NCBI RefSeq assembly: GCF_905404315.1
Contig: NC_066312.1
Span: forward strand, 793,001-857,000
Reading direction: 5' to 3'
Source: Leptidea sinapis
Lineage: Eukaryota > Arthropoda > Insecta > Lepidoptera > Pieridae
Length of the DNA stretch: 64,000 nucleotides
The position numbers were made by a program, and so were the translations under genes. This document shows positions 46,401-47,757 of the stretch, one piece after another. Position 1 is the first letter of the stretch, and each line of letters starts with the position of its first letter. Under the pieces are notes generated by a model that worked only from the letters and a program-made list of their open reading frames with translations, was not told the origin of the DNA and ran no database searches.

Positions 46401-47323
46401 CATTTTTGGGATCAACTAAAGTAAGAATACGGTTTTACCTTATCGAGTACAATTAATAAATGTGTTTGGAAAGGATACGACTTATGAACGGACCTTTAAG
46501 AATAAACCCTGAAGACCAACACCTGAACTAACTATTATTACTGGTAACTATTATTACTGGTAACTATTATTACTGGTAACTATTATACTGGTAACTATTA
46601 TACTGGGCAGTCATTTCATGTGATGTTAGCATATTCTCAATATTGATCCATTTTCAACAAATCAGTAAATACAAGTGCCTCGTAGGAGGACGACGGTGGA
46701 GTAGTGGTGTGCGGACGCGCTGCTCTGGTGCGGCTGAGCGCGGGCTGCGTGGTGGTCGTGCGCCGAGCTCCGCTGGCCACGCTGTTCTACCGGAACATGT
46801 TGCCAGAGCTACCTGTCACCACGTGCCCCGCCTGCCACACGGTGAGTATACGTACTTCACAATTGTATTACCAACATTACTGATCAAATAGCATATGTAA
46901 ACAGCCAATTGTTTCGAACCTTTCAAATATTGTCGATTTTGTTTCTACGGCATAAAACTAAACAATTTTAAAATATTATACGCTGATAAGCAGCTCAATA
47001 ATTTAAAAACATTGTATATTTAGCCAATCGCACGTGTCGTCGCTTTCCAAGTGCTTGTGTTTCTCAAACACTAAAAATATTTAAAATCTTTTGTATTGTT
47101 GAAATATCTGGCGATTGGAAGCCCTTCATATTGTTATCTACCTCAGCTCTACTACACGGAGGACTATGAAGTACAACTGGTAACGCGGGGCCACTGCGGC
47201 TTCTGCCGTCAGCCAGCCGCTTGCGACCAGAGCGAGGACCACGAGCGGGTTCGGGGCTCCTCTACCGACGACTCCGGCCCGAGCAGCCCCCGGACTCCCC
47301 GCGACGATCAGGCCACTTGGTGA
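1404..47323 (+). CDS. IFT122: Intraflagellar transport protein 122 homolog, whole gene (23 exons)
   Basis: IFT122 is a core subunit of IFT-A, which drives retrograde transport and membrane-protein entry in cilia; in insects it should act mainly in ciliated sensory neurons. The joined exons are 1404-1465, 1545-1775, 2271-2481, 2743-2890, 3968-4122, 5863-6060, 6244-6381, 7773-7892, 9001-9165, 13003-13143, 13671-13768, 14104-14257, 14831-14989, 27692-27858, 31897-32025, 34105-34250, 35196-35346, 44521-44709, 45181-45289, 45476-45632, 46027-46196, 46686-46841 and 47147-47323. They total 3531 nt, giving 1176 aa, close to the roughly 1240 aa of the human protein. All introns are GT-AG and phases agree throughout. 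WD40 propellers fill about residues 1-555, TPR-like helices about 556-957, and zinc-binding cysteines lie at 981/984/995/998 and 1113/1116/1135/1138. Early exons are AT-rich and later ones strongly GC-rich. Identity comes from exon-by-exon resemblance to animal IFT122. Confidence 0.95.
1545..1775 (+). CDS. IFT122: IFT122 exon 2 (first WD40 blades)
   Basis: Residues 21-97. It follows a TTTTCTTTTAG acceptor and ends at GTAAGT. It carries FSPDGTQL, the AHKGPVHAVDY strand and the WD-like ending SADKNVIIW, which are two typical WD40 blade signatures. Codon use is AT-rich, unlike the later exons. Confidence 0.93.
1776..2270. other. IFT122 intron 2
   Basis: It holds a degraded repeat-like segment at about 1933-2125 (CATTCCCACCCGCTTCC box, then an ATATATAATATATAT end) resembling common insect LINE or MITE debris. 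Nothing coding is seen. Confidence 0.35.
2271..2481 (+). CDS. IFT122: IFT122 exon 3 (WD40)
   Basis: Residues 98-168, between a TTTGTTTCAG acceptor and a GTATGT donor, phase 2 in and phase 0 out. Contains HSEAVQCLAYNP and the ITCCAWSANGQHLAIG blade, characteristic of IFT122 blades 3-4. Confidence 0.94.
2743..2890 (+). CDS. IFT122: IFT122 exon 4 (WD40)
   Basis: Residues 169-217. Reads from LGDEIQKIV through LLITDWNETLSFYN. Shorter than the vertebrate counterpart, which has an acidic insertion in this loop. The donor is GTAATC in phase 1. Confidence 0.88.
2891..3967. other. IFT122 intron 4, nothing recognised
   Basis: About 1.08 kb of AT-rich intron with no coding similarity, clear repeat or RNA gene that I can identify. 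Confidence 0.45.
3968..4122 (+). CDS. IFT122: IFT122 exon 5 (WD40)
   Basis: Residues 218-269, after a TTATTTGCAG acceptor. It holds the LVLVGGIGGWSVLTSEG strand and the WVWSIAPSP motif, matching the VWTCQ region of other IFT122 proteins. The donor GTAACT is in phase 0. Confidence 0.9.
4123..4499. other. IFT122 intron 5, left part, with dispersed repeat debris
   Basis: The stretch at about 4330-4400 (CGACAGACAGACGCATGG, then GCGGAGTCTAATTAATAGG) resembles the GACAGACAGACGG...GCGGAGTCTTAGTAATAGGG tail found near many insect transposons. Nothing coding is seen. Confidence 0.35.
4500..5360 (-). pseudogene. Degraded mariner transposase
   Basis: The N-terminal part (5344 down to 5030) reads FEYDFRRGSNAVETARNIN, then LGQGTANERTVPFW, QPRGRPTQVNNNELKEM and EADPSQTTQELA. 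This is the paired helix-turn-helix DNA-binding region of mariner transposases. Further along the - strand, broken frames give MKDYWIE, a KWTLYDN-like piece and PKAKLY. Stops and shifts make it inactive. It lies antisense in IFT122 intron 5. Confidence 0.85.
5361..5862. other. IFT122 intron 5, right part
   Basis: The left 200 bp may include the mariner end. At about 5563 a segment ACTAGCTGACCCCGCAAACG matches a box common in dispersed lepidopteran repeats. No gene is seen. Confidence 0.35.
5863..6060 (+). CDS. IFT122: IFT122 exon 6 (WD40)
   Basis: Residues 270-335. One of the best conserved parts of the protein: VGCQDGSIWCYQ, then NTVHGLFREKYAYRENMTDV and the VRIKCHDTVHKIAIY stretch. It starts after TTTACAG and ends at GTTAGT. 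Confidence 0.96.
6244..6381 (+). CDS. IFT122: IFT122 exon 7 (second propeller)
   Basis: Residues 336-381, reading VQLPERVLIYEQ, then MMYKVKEKLVQKAECSLLV, matching the QLPEKILIYE and ECNLLV elements of the family. Acceptor TGTTTCAG, donor GTAAAC, phase 0 at both ends. Confidence 0.95.
6500..7008 (+). mobile_element. 5'-truncated Jockey/CR1-like LINE (RT C-terminus and tail)
   Basis: A frame reads VNTRNKHKLVMPTTWLSRVS, KSFIERCIYFYKMIAENVQ. This is the end of a LINE reverse transcriptase ORF, seen in fuller form at 59747-60196 (-). The 3' tail at 6910-7008 carries the same GCGCCCGTTCTTCTCAGG and CCTATTTTGAATAAA boxes. It lies in IFT122 intron 7, sense strand. Confidence 0.8.
7009..7772. other. 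IFT122 intron 7, right part
   Basis: The short open frames here on both strands look like remains of a mobile element, but I could not assign them to a family. No host exon is expected or found. Confidence 0.35.
7773..7892 (+). CDS. IFT122: IFT122 exon 8 (second propeller)
   Basis: Residues 382-421. The core SWDMPAPIRYVKV and LLLGLMNGQ match REWQMESLIRYIKV and LLVGLKNGQ in the human protein. An in-frame stop at about 7764 rules out a longer 5' end. I place the acceptor at the AG at 7771-7772, about 20 nt after a CTTCTCTTCCC tract. The donor is GTGAGT. Confidence 0.85.
7893..9000. other. IFT122 intron 8, nothing recognised
   Basis: AT-rich intron with a low-complexity ATATAT-rich patch at about 8650-8725. 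No coding sequence or clear mobile element. Confidence 0.4.
9001..9165 (+). CDS. IFT122: IFT122 exon 9 (second propeller), 3' part duplicated in tandem
   Basis: Residues 422-476. Reads IWQIEPTRGEMK, then GGAVRCVDVSAGRSRLAVVDEG and ends GDLLYT, matching human AVRCLDMSASRKKLAVVDE. The chosen end joins exon 10 as LLYT-EENVSSVSW, the same length as human LLFQEPNANSVAW. The donor GTCTGA is weak after its first two bases. The last 93 bp and the donor are the seed of the 129-bp tandem array. Confidence 0.9.
9073..11763 (+). repeat. 129-bp tandem array (21 copies) seeded by exon 9 and its splice donor
   Basis: The unit starts at the GACGTGAGC inside exon 9 (9073). It holds the last 93 bp of the exon, 18 bp of intron (GTCTGACCTTCATTGTAC) and an 18-bp filler (AAGCACCACGCTGAACGT) absent from the first junction. 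The period is exactly 129 bp: copy starts at 9073, 9202 and so on to 11653. The last copy ends at TTGTAC. All copies look identical. The filler continues in frame into the exon-derived part, but each copy has the in-frame TGA of GTCTGA. The antisense open frame through it is a by-product of the 43-codon period. Confidence 0.97.
11764..12012. other. IFT122 intron 9 after the array
   Basis: Plain AT-rich intron. The original intron continues from TTCATTCAATAAAC directly after the last repeat copy. Confidence 0.5.
12013..12560 (-). mobile_element. LINE fragment with internal deletion (non-LTR RT C-terminus)
   Basis: On the - strand it reads AAPSIGILGLEISSDCQFRG, then KLASKK joined directly to CVFYRIYHGECSEELFNLIP, and further AEFHLRT, TKLWNELP-like and PGRYDMGTFKKS-like pieces. 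Compared with the copy at 54535-55030, a block before CVFYRIYHG is missing, so this is a deleted, 5'-truncated copy. The 3' end is the AT-rich TTTTTTTATGGAATAGGAGG side at 12018. Confidence 0.8.
12630..12946 (+). mobile_element. SINE-like element, copy 1
   Basis: Starts ACCAGTGGGAGGC, continues with GATTATGGGTACCAAAACGG, CGGTCTGAAGGG, GTAGCTAGTGAAATTACTGG and GCATTGTAATGGG, and ends in an A-run. Other copies are at 32120-32407 (-), 44834-45151 (+) and, diverged, at 52655-52825 (+). It is non-coding, about 310 bp and A-tailed, so probably a LINE-mobilised SINE. Confidence 0.75.
13003..13143 (+). CDS. IFT122: IFT122 exon 10 (second propeller)
   Basis: Residues 477-523. Contains SSVSWNLWFDELLCFSGGGL, matching the MLCFSGGGYLNIK element of the family. 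Acceptor TGTCCAG, donor GTCCAT (weak), phase 0 at both ends. Confidence 0.94.
13144..13670. other. IFT122 intron 10, nothing recognised
   Basis: AT-rich intron of 527 bp without coding content or an identifiable repeat. Confidence 0.45.
13671..13768 (+). CDS. IFT122: IFT122 exon 11 (end of propeller region)
   Basis: Residues 524-555, GGRVFCLQ through HAVHQYVQQKMF. It matches SKIFCLH and MYQYLDRKLF in human IFT122. Acceptor ATATTGTAG, donor GTAAGT, phase 2 out. Confidence 0.92.
13769..14103. other. IFT122 intron 11, nothing recognised
   Basis: A 335-bp intron between good splice sites with no other signal seen. Confidence 0.5.
14104..14257 (+). CDS. IFT122: IFT122 exon 12 (start of TPR-like helices)
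   Basis: Residues 556-607. Reads EAYAVACLGVTACDWERL, then ALEELSFEVARKAL, very close to the family consensus EAYQIACLGVTDTDW. The donor GTGACT is in phase 0. Confidence 0.96.
14258..14830. other. IFT122 intron 12, with terminal GT microsatellite
   Basis: No coding content. A (GT)n run at about 14804-14821 lies directly before the exon 13 acceptor, where a pyrimidine tract would normally be. Confidence 0.55.
14831..14989 (+). CDS. IFT122: IFT122 exon 13 (TPR-like)
   Basis: Residues 608-660, GC-rich. Contains GEVLAQRGRFAAAASSYRGAG and RRALDMYVELRMFSKAQ, matching the QGKFHEAAKLYKRSG and ALEMYTDLCMFEYAK helices. The acceptor GGGCAG directly follows a GT dinucleotide run and lacks a normal pyrimidine tract. 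Confidence 0.93.
14990..15411. other. IFT122 intron 13, left edge
   Basis: AT-rich intron up to the left terminus of the DIRS-like element. Nothing else recognised. Confidence 0.45.
15760..16784 (+). pseudogene. DIRS-like ORF1 (gag-like), disrupted
   Basis: It opens MENLSENSYRALEDN and runs to an in-frame TGA at 15916-15918. After a frame change it continues open from about 16062 to 16784, with ACPGFMELRVNEELK and a basic, glutamine-rich C-terminal part. It has no catalytic motif. It precedes the RT region in the same orientation, as gag does in DIRS elements, so the assignment rests partly on position. Confidence 0.6.
16925..16954 (+). repeat. Left copy of the ~32-bp direct repeat flanking the composite insertion
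   Basis: The segment around TAAGCTATATGATCATCTAG (from about 16923) is repeated around 23876-23907, after the A-rich tail of the Jockey-like LINE. On the outer side of each copy the DIRS sequence is continuous. It has the look of a target-site duplication made by a LINE machinery. Confidence 0.7.
16955..19185 (-). pseudogene. Ty3/gypsy-type LTR retrotransposon pol fragment (no LTRs seen)
   Basis: Read on the - strand in pieces. The RT part has VSPIVLILKENGGLRLCVDM, FSRLNIKEAFH and NFIDEIVVYG, where the family normally has a DD pair. An RNase H part contains VIADASSVGLGAVLNQ. The integrase zinc region has HEGHPGIVVMKQLL with CNSC, followed by the core VSMDLLGPLP and VVIDYYSRYKE. A 50-bp tandem duplication (18371-18470) and other frameshifts break it. 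No LTR, gag or protease is visible, so it is an internal fragment. Ty3/gypsy elements copy through an LTR mechanism, so its place inside a LINE-style insertion is unusual. Confidence 0.88.
18371..18470 (+). repeat. Perfect 50-bp tandem duplication in the gypsy RT
   Basis: The 50 bases 18371-18420 (starting GTTGACTAGACCCAAGAAGC) are repeated exactly at 18421-18470. The length is not a multiple of three, so the RT frame is shifted. Confidence 0.97.
19186..21345 (+). pseudogene. RTE-like LINE fragment (endonuclease end plus reverse transcriptase)
   Basis: It begins inside an endonuclease (IGSRRDGEVNIMGEYGYGKR) and continues through SPGPDGITNEMI, the RT palm YICFIDYSKAFDS, GVKQGDPLSPKLF and the catalytic FADDIVLFSE. 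It ends with the thumb region KWKWAGHIQRTT. One clear break is a frameshift near 20325-20337, between the ISNYRPISLSS block and the rest. The KWKWAGHI ending points to the RTE clade, named with moderate confidence. The 5' end joins the antisense gypsy piece without visible terminal repeats. Confidence 0.85.
21346..21507. other. Unassigned link between two LINE fragments
   Basis: About 160 bp containing TTGGTGACGTCATCGGGTGG, between the RTE-like and Jockey-like pieces. I do not recognise it. Confidence 0.4.
21508..23878 (+). pseudogene. Jockey-like LINE, 5'-truncated, with A-rich tail
   Basis: It starts at the linker after the endonuclease (KVDWQTELKNCDN), then has the RT blocks SKGAGPDGIPPIFIK, FKKGDKSDVSNYRPISLLS and the palm VIYTDLSSAFDKVDN. 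A frameshift near 22480 and a stop near 22700 interrupt it. The catalytic block is LLYADDLKLYR and the thumb FVRSHLEYACVIWDPF. The 3' end is an (AATA)n-type tail at 23855-23878, which abuts the right copy of the direct repeat. The family is Jockey-like by motif style. Confidence 0.87.
23879..23907 (+). repeat. Right copy of the ~32-bp direct repeat flanking the composite insertion
   Basis: Repeats the sequence at 16923-16954 (AAGCTATATGATCATCTAGC and following). The DIRS reading frame resumes immediately after it. Confidence 0.7.
23908..26550 (+). pseudogene. DIRS-like reverse transcriptase/RNase H and tyrosine recombinase, broken
   Basis: RT part: FLTRKSNGKNRTIFNLKPLN, then DISQAYYHVPI, LPFGLSAAPK and VYLDDFCLVHQ, followed after a frame change by SNLGWCVNFVKSVV and IEFLGITWDT. 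RNase H-like part: WHLTREAVRPIFAKWGIPEF with NVEADHLSRN. Recombinase part from about 25760: VSQRAAAILLLLFGRGVHDL, KLFITTRAPY, SPGSFRSAVAS and ANWQHETTFGKHYFR, where the Y is the likely nucleophile. Several stops and shifts are present, one in the twin palindromes at 24378-24445. Confidence 0.85.
24378..24445. repeat. Two adjacent perfect palindromes inside the DIRS RT
   Basis: Palindrome 1: arms ACACCAGTCCC (24378-24388) and GGGACTGGTGT (24391-24401) with TC between. Palindrome 2: arms ATGTAGTCGAAGCTGCTC (24408-24425) and its exact complement (24428-24445), again with TC between. The RT frame changes across this stretch, so at least part of it is probably added sequence. Confidence 0.93.
26672..27606. 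mobile_element. Second unit with long inverted termini, related to the DIRS ends
   Basis: The left end (26672-26730: CTAATTTTACCTTACAATAA, then TTTCCTTAAACGTCTGAAG) is repeated inverted at about 27545-27606 with few differences. In addition, 27485-27560 is an inverted copy of the DIRS left terminal region 15430-15507 (the CGAAAGGAGCGATG and GTGACGGAACG boxes). The interior is filled by a LINE piece. It may be the internal complementary region of the DIRS element or a non-autonomous relative. Confidence 0.6.
26758..27400 (-). pseudogene. LINE fragment: ORF1 end and ORF2 start
   Basis: On the - strand, about 27350-27190 gives the end of ORF1 with GYKFIWVRNGQIYIRKDE-like content. This resembles the C-terminal domain of baculovirus FP25K-like ORF1 proteins found in many insect LINEs. 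ORF2 then opens at 27144 (MLNIYYQNVGGLKTKLTEFY, DVIILTETWL, RGDGVLIAI), the first part of an APE-type endonuclease. The piece is cut off before the catalytic end. Confidence 0.75.
27692..27858 (+). CDS. IFT122: IFT122 exon 14 (TPR-like), 3' part duplicated in tandem
   Basis: Residues 661-715. Contains LRAEWARRVDEPRAAADMYL and RRAAAVLRDSGKTHM, matching ADWARNIKEPKAAVEMYI. The phase 2 junction to exon 15 restores HM-LIELARKMDK. The donor is GTAACA. About 80 bp of the exon plus intron sequence form the 155-bp repeat that follows. Confidence 0.93.
27777..28861 (+). repeat. 155-bp tandem array (7 copies) seeded by exon 14 and its splice donor
   Basis: The ATG of the repeated exon piece recurs at 27791, 27946, 28101, 28256, 28411, 28566 and 28721, a constant 155 bp. 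Each copy holds the exon 14 end (from CGCCGCCGCCGAC), the donor CACAT-GTAACA and about 75 bp of intron. Two intron variants exist: type A (GCCTACTTATAGCTAGAGG) and type B (GCTTACTTATAACGAAAGG), in the order A, B, A, A, A, B, A. The last copy has extra point changes. The 12-base CGCGGAGTGGGC occurs both in exon 14 (27745-27756) and at the array's right edge (28850-28861). Confidence 0.96.
28862..29084. other. IFT122 intron 14 after the array
   Basis: AT-rich intron; nothing recognised. Confidence 0.45.
29085..30390 (+). pseudogene. RTE-like LINE, 5'-truncated and frameshifted
   Basis: Same family as the element at 37300-40770. The RT part is open from 29262: KKVYCAFVDIEKAYDRVVRN, GVRQGCVASPWLFNLF, then LYTDDQLLLASS (the usual ADD is TDD here), VYLGSKFTRDGKYESDIERR. 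The frame breaks near 30045-30060 and the C-terminal MLRWFGHVERMNKERLTKKV, GRGRPRRTFQDQI follows in another frame. It lies in IFT122 intron 14, sense strand. Confidence 0.88.
30391..31025. other. IFT122 intron 14, nothing recognised
   Basis: AT-rich. There is a 105-codon open frame at 30634-30951 with an unusual lysine/tyrosine-rich content, but it has no recognisable domain and I do not call it a gene. Confidence 0.35.
31026..31350 (+). repeat. Three degenerate direct repeats of about 95-130 bp
   Basis: The block TTTATTTGAATAAAGTTCTT-ATGCAGTCCTCTT recurs at about 31030, 31170 and 31262. The last two copies also share TTAGAGCATAATTTGGCAGG followed by TGACAAAAAT. The copies differ by point changes, so the duplication is old. 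Confidence 0.8.
31440..31700 (+). repeat. Cluster of TAACCATT motifs
   Basis: TAACCATT or a one-base variant occurs about eight times in 260 bp (near 31442, 31470, 31502, 31517, 31540, 31549, 31600 and 31670). Two GGACCGGTCC-like blocks lie among them (31484-31491 and 31528-31537). The spacing is irregular, so it is not a simple tandem repeat. It lies in IFT122 intron 14. Confidence 0.6.
31897..32025 (+). CDS. IFT122: IFT122 exon 15 (TPR-like)
   Basis: Residues 716-758: LIELARKMDKGSSESLRHLA, then ELTTAADLYQRLGDY, matching LIDIARKLDK and YAAETYLKMGD. Acceptor GTCCGCAG, donor GTGATA, phase 2 at both ends. Confidence 0.94.
32120..32407 (-). mobile_element. SINE-like element, copy 2
   Basis: Inverted copy of the element at 12630. 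On the - strand it starts ACCAGTGGGAGGCTCCTTTG and ends with CTTATTTTCATAAAAAAA. Lies in IFT122 intron 15. Confidence 0.78.
32408..33239. other. IFT122 intron 15, middle
   Basis: Possible decayed LINE sequence, without a frame long enough to assign. No host exon. Confidence 0.35.
33240..33620 (+). pseudogene. Decayed LINE with RNase H start (R1/I-type style)
   Basis: Broken frames give RRWLYSGVIRPIVTL, like the ...LYxxVVRPxxTYG block after the RT of R1/I-type LINEs, and then EFRIYTGGSKNNISF, like the IYTDGSK start of their RNase H domain, with one catalytic residue changed. Stops throughout. Confidence 0.45.
33781..34075 (+). mobile_element. LINE 3'-end fragment just before exon 16
   Basis: A short frame reads NHIKILPIKNFKCIVKNKLI, SKAYYNVKDYLNDKDSW and stop, like the C-terminus of insect LINE RT proteins. 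An AATAAAG-containing tail follows. It ends only about 30 nt before the exon 16 acceptor at 34104. Confidence 0.6.
34105..34250 (+). CDS. IFT122: IFT122 exon 16 (TPR-like)
   Basis: Residues 759-807. Contains AVAAGEWSRAFALARDHPEC and KKDVYLPYAHRMAQENKFVE, closely matching [22 protein letters not shown]. The acceptor is TTTTCAAAG and the donor GTGATT. The upstream intron ends in a LINE tail only about 30 nt away. Confidence 0.95.
34251..35195. other. IFT122 intron 16
   Basis: AT-rich. A short piece at about 35013-35050 (TTTTTATGGAATAGGAGGA) matches the 3' end of the LINE family seen at 12013 and 54535. Nothing else recognised. Confidence 0.45.
35196..35346 (+). CDS. IFT122: IFT122 exon 17 (TPR-like)
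   Basis: Residues 808-857. Joins exon 16 as AQK-AYHMAGDWQTALRVL, then ERFSDAAHLRHLLARQAL, matching AFHKAGRQREAVQVLEQL and ESRFNDAAYYYWML. Acceptor ATGCACAG, donor GTACGT, phase 2 out. Confidence 0.93.
35347..35863. other. IFT122 intron 17, left edge
   Basis: AT-rich intron before the 30-bp satellite; nothing recognised. Confidence 0.5.
35864..37299. repeat. 30-bp AT-rich satellite, left block (~47 copies)
   Basis: A 30-bp unit built from AGTATTGTATTATATTGATA plus TATATTATAT is repeated about 47 times. Variants mostly change the first A to G, or A to G/T within the TATTATATT part. Because 30 is a multiple of three and stops are absent in some frames, long open frames appear on both strands; they are not genes. 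The same satellite continues at 40771. Confidence 0.96.
37530..39134 (+). CDS. RTE-like ORF, endonuclease half (frameshifted from RT half)
   Basis: 534 codons from MAVGKNTVTVPQGG. Endonuclease motifs in order: FATLNVRGGMNEKLDEIYEL, LCVNETKRKG (catalytic E), VGVYAPDSS, MLGDFNARVG (D, N), SMIDLVIVDERI and GTDHYLVISRI (D, H). A basic linker with TRRMVEEKKKAW follows. The frame is lost at about 39118, where it runs into a nearby stop. The region just after, in the +2 frame, continues without a gap into the RT, so a single-base loss best explains the break. Confidence 0.87.
   Translation: MAVGKNTVTVPQGGTGRAGESPPPPVSAGRGCSSYSGGSNLTAVGGDDIRHTSRQNRSPNCSRRGGKWASECRFATLNVRGGMNEKLDEIYELMNERKLDVLCVNETKRKGKEILTRGPFTEIWSGVPDEEHGSKGVGILLSERMSECMREYECVSPRLIWVRLKVGLTPLFLVGVYAPDSSHSKAAREEFWEQTREVLLLRKLNERIVMLGDFNARVGVKRDGYENVLGTFGDKSVNDNGVYLLDICVEMGLSVMNTWFQHKMIHMYTWQKKEGNVVLRSMIDLVIVDERIKMKVVDTRAYRGPDVGTDHYLVISRISGLFKRWRHRSKGSTTELERIKVERLKDQQVKEMYKKQLSGRLEKSWSDVNEESVNDVWSVFKTNIIKCADDVCGVSKRRRKKCQNADWWDDETRRMVEEKKKAWLDVLAIEATNRASGGMNEDNVKEIKDKYRCVKAKVKECIEKKRNEKKVKYKEQFGASFRDNIKLFWKLVKEARGTNINSSMKLIRNEQDEVIHEESMILECWKNYFDTRKM
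39122..40750 (+). CDS. RTE-like ORF, reverse transcriptase half
   Basis: Open frame with its first ATG at 39164, but coding content is visible from 39122. RT motifs: RGMRSGKSAGYDRVTTEMLK, VIVPIYKGKG, NYRGISLLSVVGKVYARIL, FRKGMGCTDQV, AFIDLEKAYDRV, GVRQGCVASPWLFNLF and the catalytic LYADDQVIFSS. It ends with WFGHVERMSEE, GRPRRTFVDQIGDVL and a short C-terminal tail. No stop interrupts it, which fits recent insertion. It is a retrotransposon enzyme, not a host gene. Confidence 0.9.
   Translation, partial: EKDVSEKEQEEIIDMFVDPSDEIGLDEIMKALRGMRSGKSAGYDRVTTEMLKAGDGLIVSLLHRLFNLCWKQGQVPDDWTKAVIVPIYKGKGSQQECQNYRGISLLSVVGKVYARILIERVMNVTNDKVWDVQAGFRKGMGCTDQVFSLRCITEKCLAKNQKVYCAFIDLEKAYDRVKRKELWKVLSMYGVDNFLIRALKSLYRDSQACVRVNGAYTGWFDISKGVRQGCVASPWLFNLFMDRCMNDVREMQCGINMEGLCVKCLLYADDQVIFSSSVNELQQMIDCLNGSFKERGLKVNARKTKVMVFEKDERLTECTITIEGERVEQVTEFVYLGSMFTRDGRYEGDIERRVTAGNCVNGALHAFINGKTVPIEARMAVHNGVLVATLMYGSESWVWQKKHKSRINAVEMRSLRSMCGVRLTDRIPNAVIRARCGLKEDVVTRTEKGMLKWFGHVERMSEERMTHQIYKASVCGQAGRGRPRRTFVDQIGDVLRKGEVRSTRNRRACMKRVMNVEEAREVCKDRSKWHSIVSAYPDGNKA
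40771..41822. repeat. 30-bp AT-rich satellite, right block
   Basis: Continuation of the satellite at 35864, with the same unit and variants, to about 41490. From there to 41822 a new variant with TATTAGTATTATA alternates with the normal unit, showing separate evolution of this edge. Confidence 0.95.
41880..44062 (+). pseudogene. Jockey-like LINE, 5'-truncated, in intron 17
   Basis: RT blocks in order: HKGAGPDGIPPYFVSRCSLA, KNGDKDIISNYRPISILSVF, a stop near 42690, then YMDFAKAFDRVSH, VPQGSHLGPWLFNLFINDIV and the catalytic LFADDLKLCR. After 43220 the frame is lost, with pieces such as NAYVRSNLEYCSIVWSP. The 3' end is a TAAATAAATAAATAAAT tail at about 44041-44060. It differs clearly from the LINE at 21508, so it is a separate subfamily. 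Confidence 0.87.
44063..44517. other. IFT122 intron 17, right edge
   Basis: AT-rich intron to the exon 18 acceptor; nothing recognised. Confidence 0.5.
44521..44709 (+). CDS. IFT122: IFT122 exon 18 (TPR-like)
   Basis: Residues 858-920. Reads VYHAYDAVHRSVHEPFSLSQ and LLHAARYVLSQL, matching [22 protein letters not shown]. The acceptor is a tandem TAGTAG, so the exon may start at 44518 or 44521, adding or dropping one serine. The donor GTTGTA was chosen because it keeps phase with exon 19. Confidence 0.88.
44834..45151 (+). mobile_element. SINE-like element, copy 3 (adjacent to exon 19)
   Basis: Full-length copy of the element at 12630: ACCAGTGGGAGGCTCCTTTG, GGGTACCAAAACGGCGCC, CGGTCTGAAGGGCGCCGTAG, GCATTGTAATGGG and an A-rich end. 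It fills most of intron 18. Its tail is about 30 nt from the exon 19 acceptor. Confidence 0.8.
45181..45289 (+). CDS. IFT122: IFT122 exon 19
   Basis: Residues 921-957: LYLCMAKQAKQL, then LLARQMLDKILGLQIPHKFQ, matching [23 protein letters not shown]. The exon begins about 30 nt after the A-rich tail of a SINE-like insertion. Donor GTACTT, phase 0. Confidence 0.88.
45476..45632 (+). CDS. IFT122: IFT122 exon 20 (first zinc-binding motif)
   Basis: Residues 958-1009. It starts ESVELLMLKSG after CTGCTGCAG and carries EEDLVPLCWRCRR followed by THCPRCRHVF. The two CxxC pairs at residues 981/984 and 995/998 form a likely zinc ribbon, equivalent to EELVPLCYRCS in human IFT122. Donor GTAAAA, phase 1. 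Confidence 0.95.
45633..46026. other. IFT122 intron 20, nothing recognised
   Basis: A 394-bp intron without other signal. Confidence 0.5.
46027..46196 (+). CDS. IFT122: IFT122 exon 21
   Basis: Residues 1010-1066. Contains ALVQFVPETGISEEEALDLI, then an acidic linker ending ADPFVDKFDE, matching VEFYLEEGITDEEAISLID and EDPFTAKL. Acceptor GCGCACAG, donor GTCAGT. Confidence 0.93.
46529..46606 (+). repeat. Small tandem repeat in intron 21 (5 copies)
   Basis: Three copies of the 16-mer TAACTATTATTACTGG followed by two copies of its 15-base form TAACTATTATACTGG. The rest of intron 21 (46197-46685) shows nothing else. Confidence 0.95.
46686..46841 (+). CDS. IFT122: IFT122 exon 22 (half of second zinc-binding motif)
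   Basis: Residues 1067-1118. Ends YRNMLPELPVTTCPACHT, matching the FRSLLPDASITMCPSC end of the human protein. It supplies the first CxxC pair (1113/1116) of the second zinc motif. Acceptor CTCGTAG, donor GTGAGT. Confidence 0.93.
46842..47146. other. IFT122 intron 22, nothing recognised
   Basis: A 305-bp AT-rich intron. Confidence 0.5.
47147..47323 (+). CDS. IFT122: IFT122 exon 23 (last exon, stop TGA)
   Basis: Residues 1119-1176. Starts LYYTEDYEVQLVTRGHCGFC, completing the zinc motif with C1135 and C1138 (human FHSEDYELLVLQHGCCPYC). A polar, proline- and serine-rich tail follows, longer than the human one. Candidate AATAAA signals lie at 47778 and 47808, but a LINE fragment sits between the stop and them, so the true 3' end is uncertain. 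Confidence 0.93.
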   Translation, partial: LYYTEDYEVQLVTRGHCGFCRQPAACDQSEDHERVRGSSTDDSGPSSPRTPRDDQATW

Positions 47324-47420
47324 TGGCTGCCCCTAAATTGACAAGTGTACTGAATGAAAGACGTCAAGTGATATCCGTCGCTTCTATATATACAATCCAA
47401 GTTATTATCGGCCAAAATTA

Positions 47421-47508
47421 ATGGACAATGCAAGGCTTGAACCCGCGCCTCTAACCTCCGGAACTTTTAACCTAATGAGTGTACCATTTAACTAGCCATG
47501 CTCAGACA
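47421..47508 (-). mobile_element. tRNA-related sequence (SINE head or tRNA pseudogene)
   Basis: On the - strand it has an A-box-like TGGCTAGTTAAATGG (47498-47484) and a B-box GGTTCAAGCC (47443-47434) at a distance normal for tRNA genes. The arms do not form a convincing cloverleaf, so I treat it as a tRNA-derived repeat. Confidence 0.5.
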
Positions 47509-47529
47509 TATGACAAAATTGCTATTATC

Positions 47530-47757
47530 ATTACCATCTGGAAGTGTAGTCATCTCTTCAACGAACTATCTTGCACGCACAACAAACTATGGAATGAAAC
47601 TCTGTTTGAAAAAATGTTTCCAGGACGATATGACACGGGTGTCGTAAAACGTTCTTGCTCGTACACTTTTCTAAAAGGCCGTCAGCGCTCAGCCACTGTG
47701 ATGTCTGATGTTGCAGATGAATGTGGGCCGCGGTGATCACTTAACATGAGGTGACTA
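47530..47757 (+). mobile_element. LINE C-terminal fragment
   Basis: Reads NKLWNETLFEKMFPGRYDTG, VVKRSCSYTFLKGRQRSATV and DECGPR then stop. Same family as 12013, 49870 and 54535 but on the opposite strand. It lies just downstream of the IFT122 stop codon. Confidence 0.75.
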
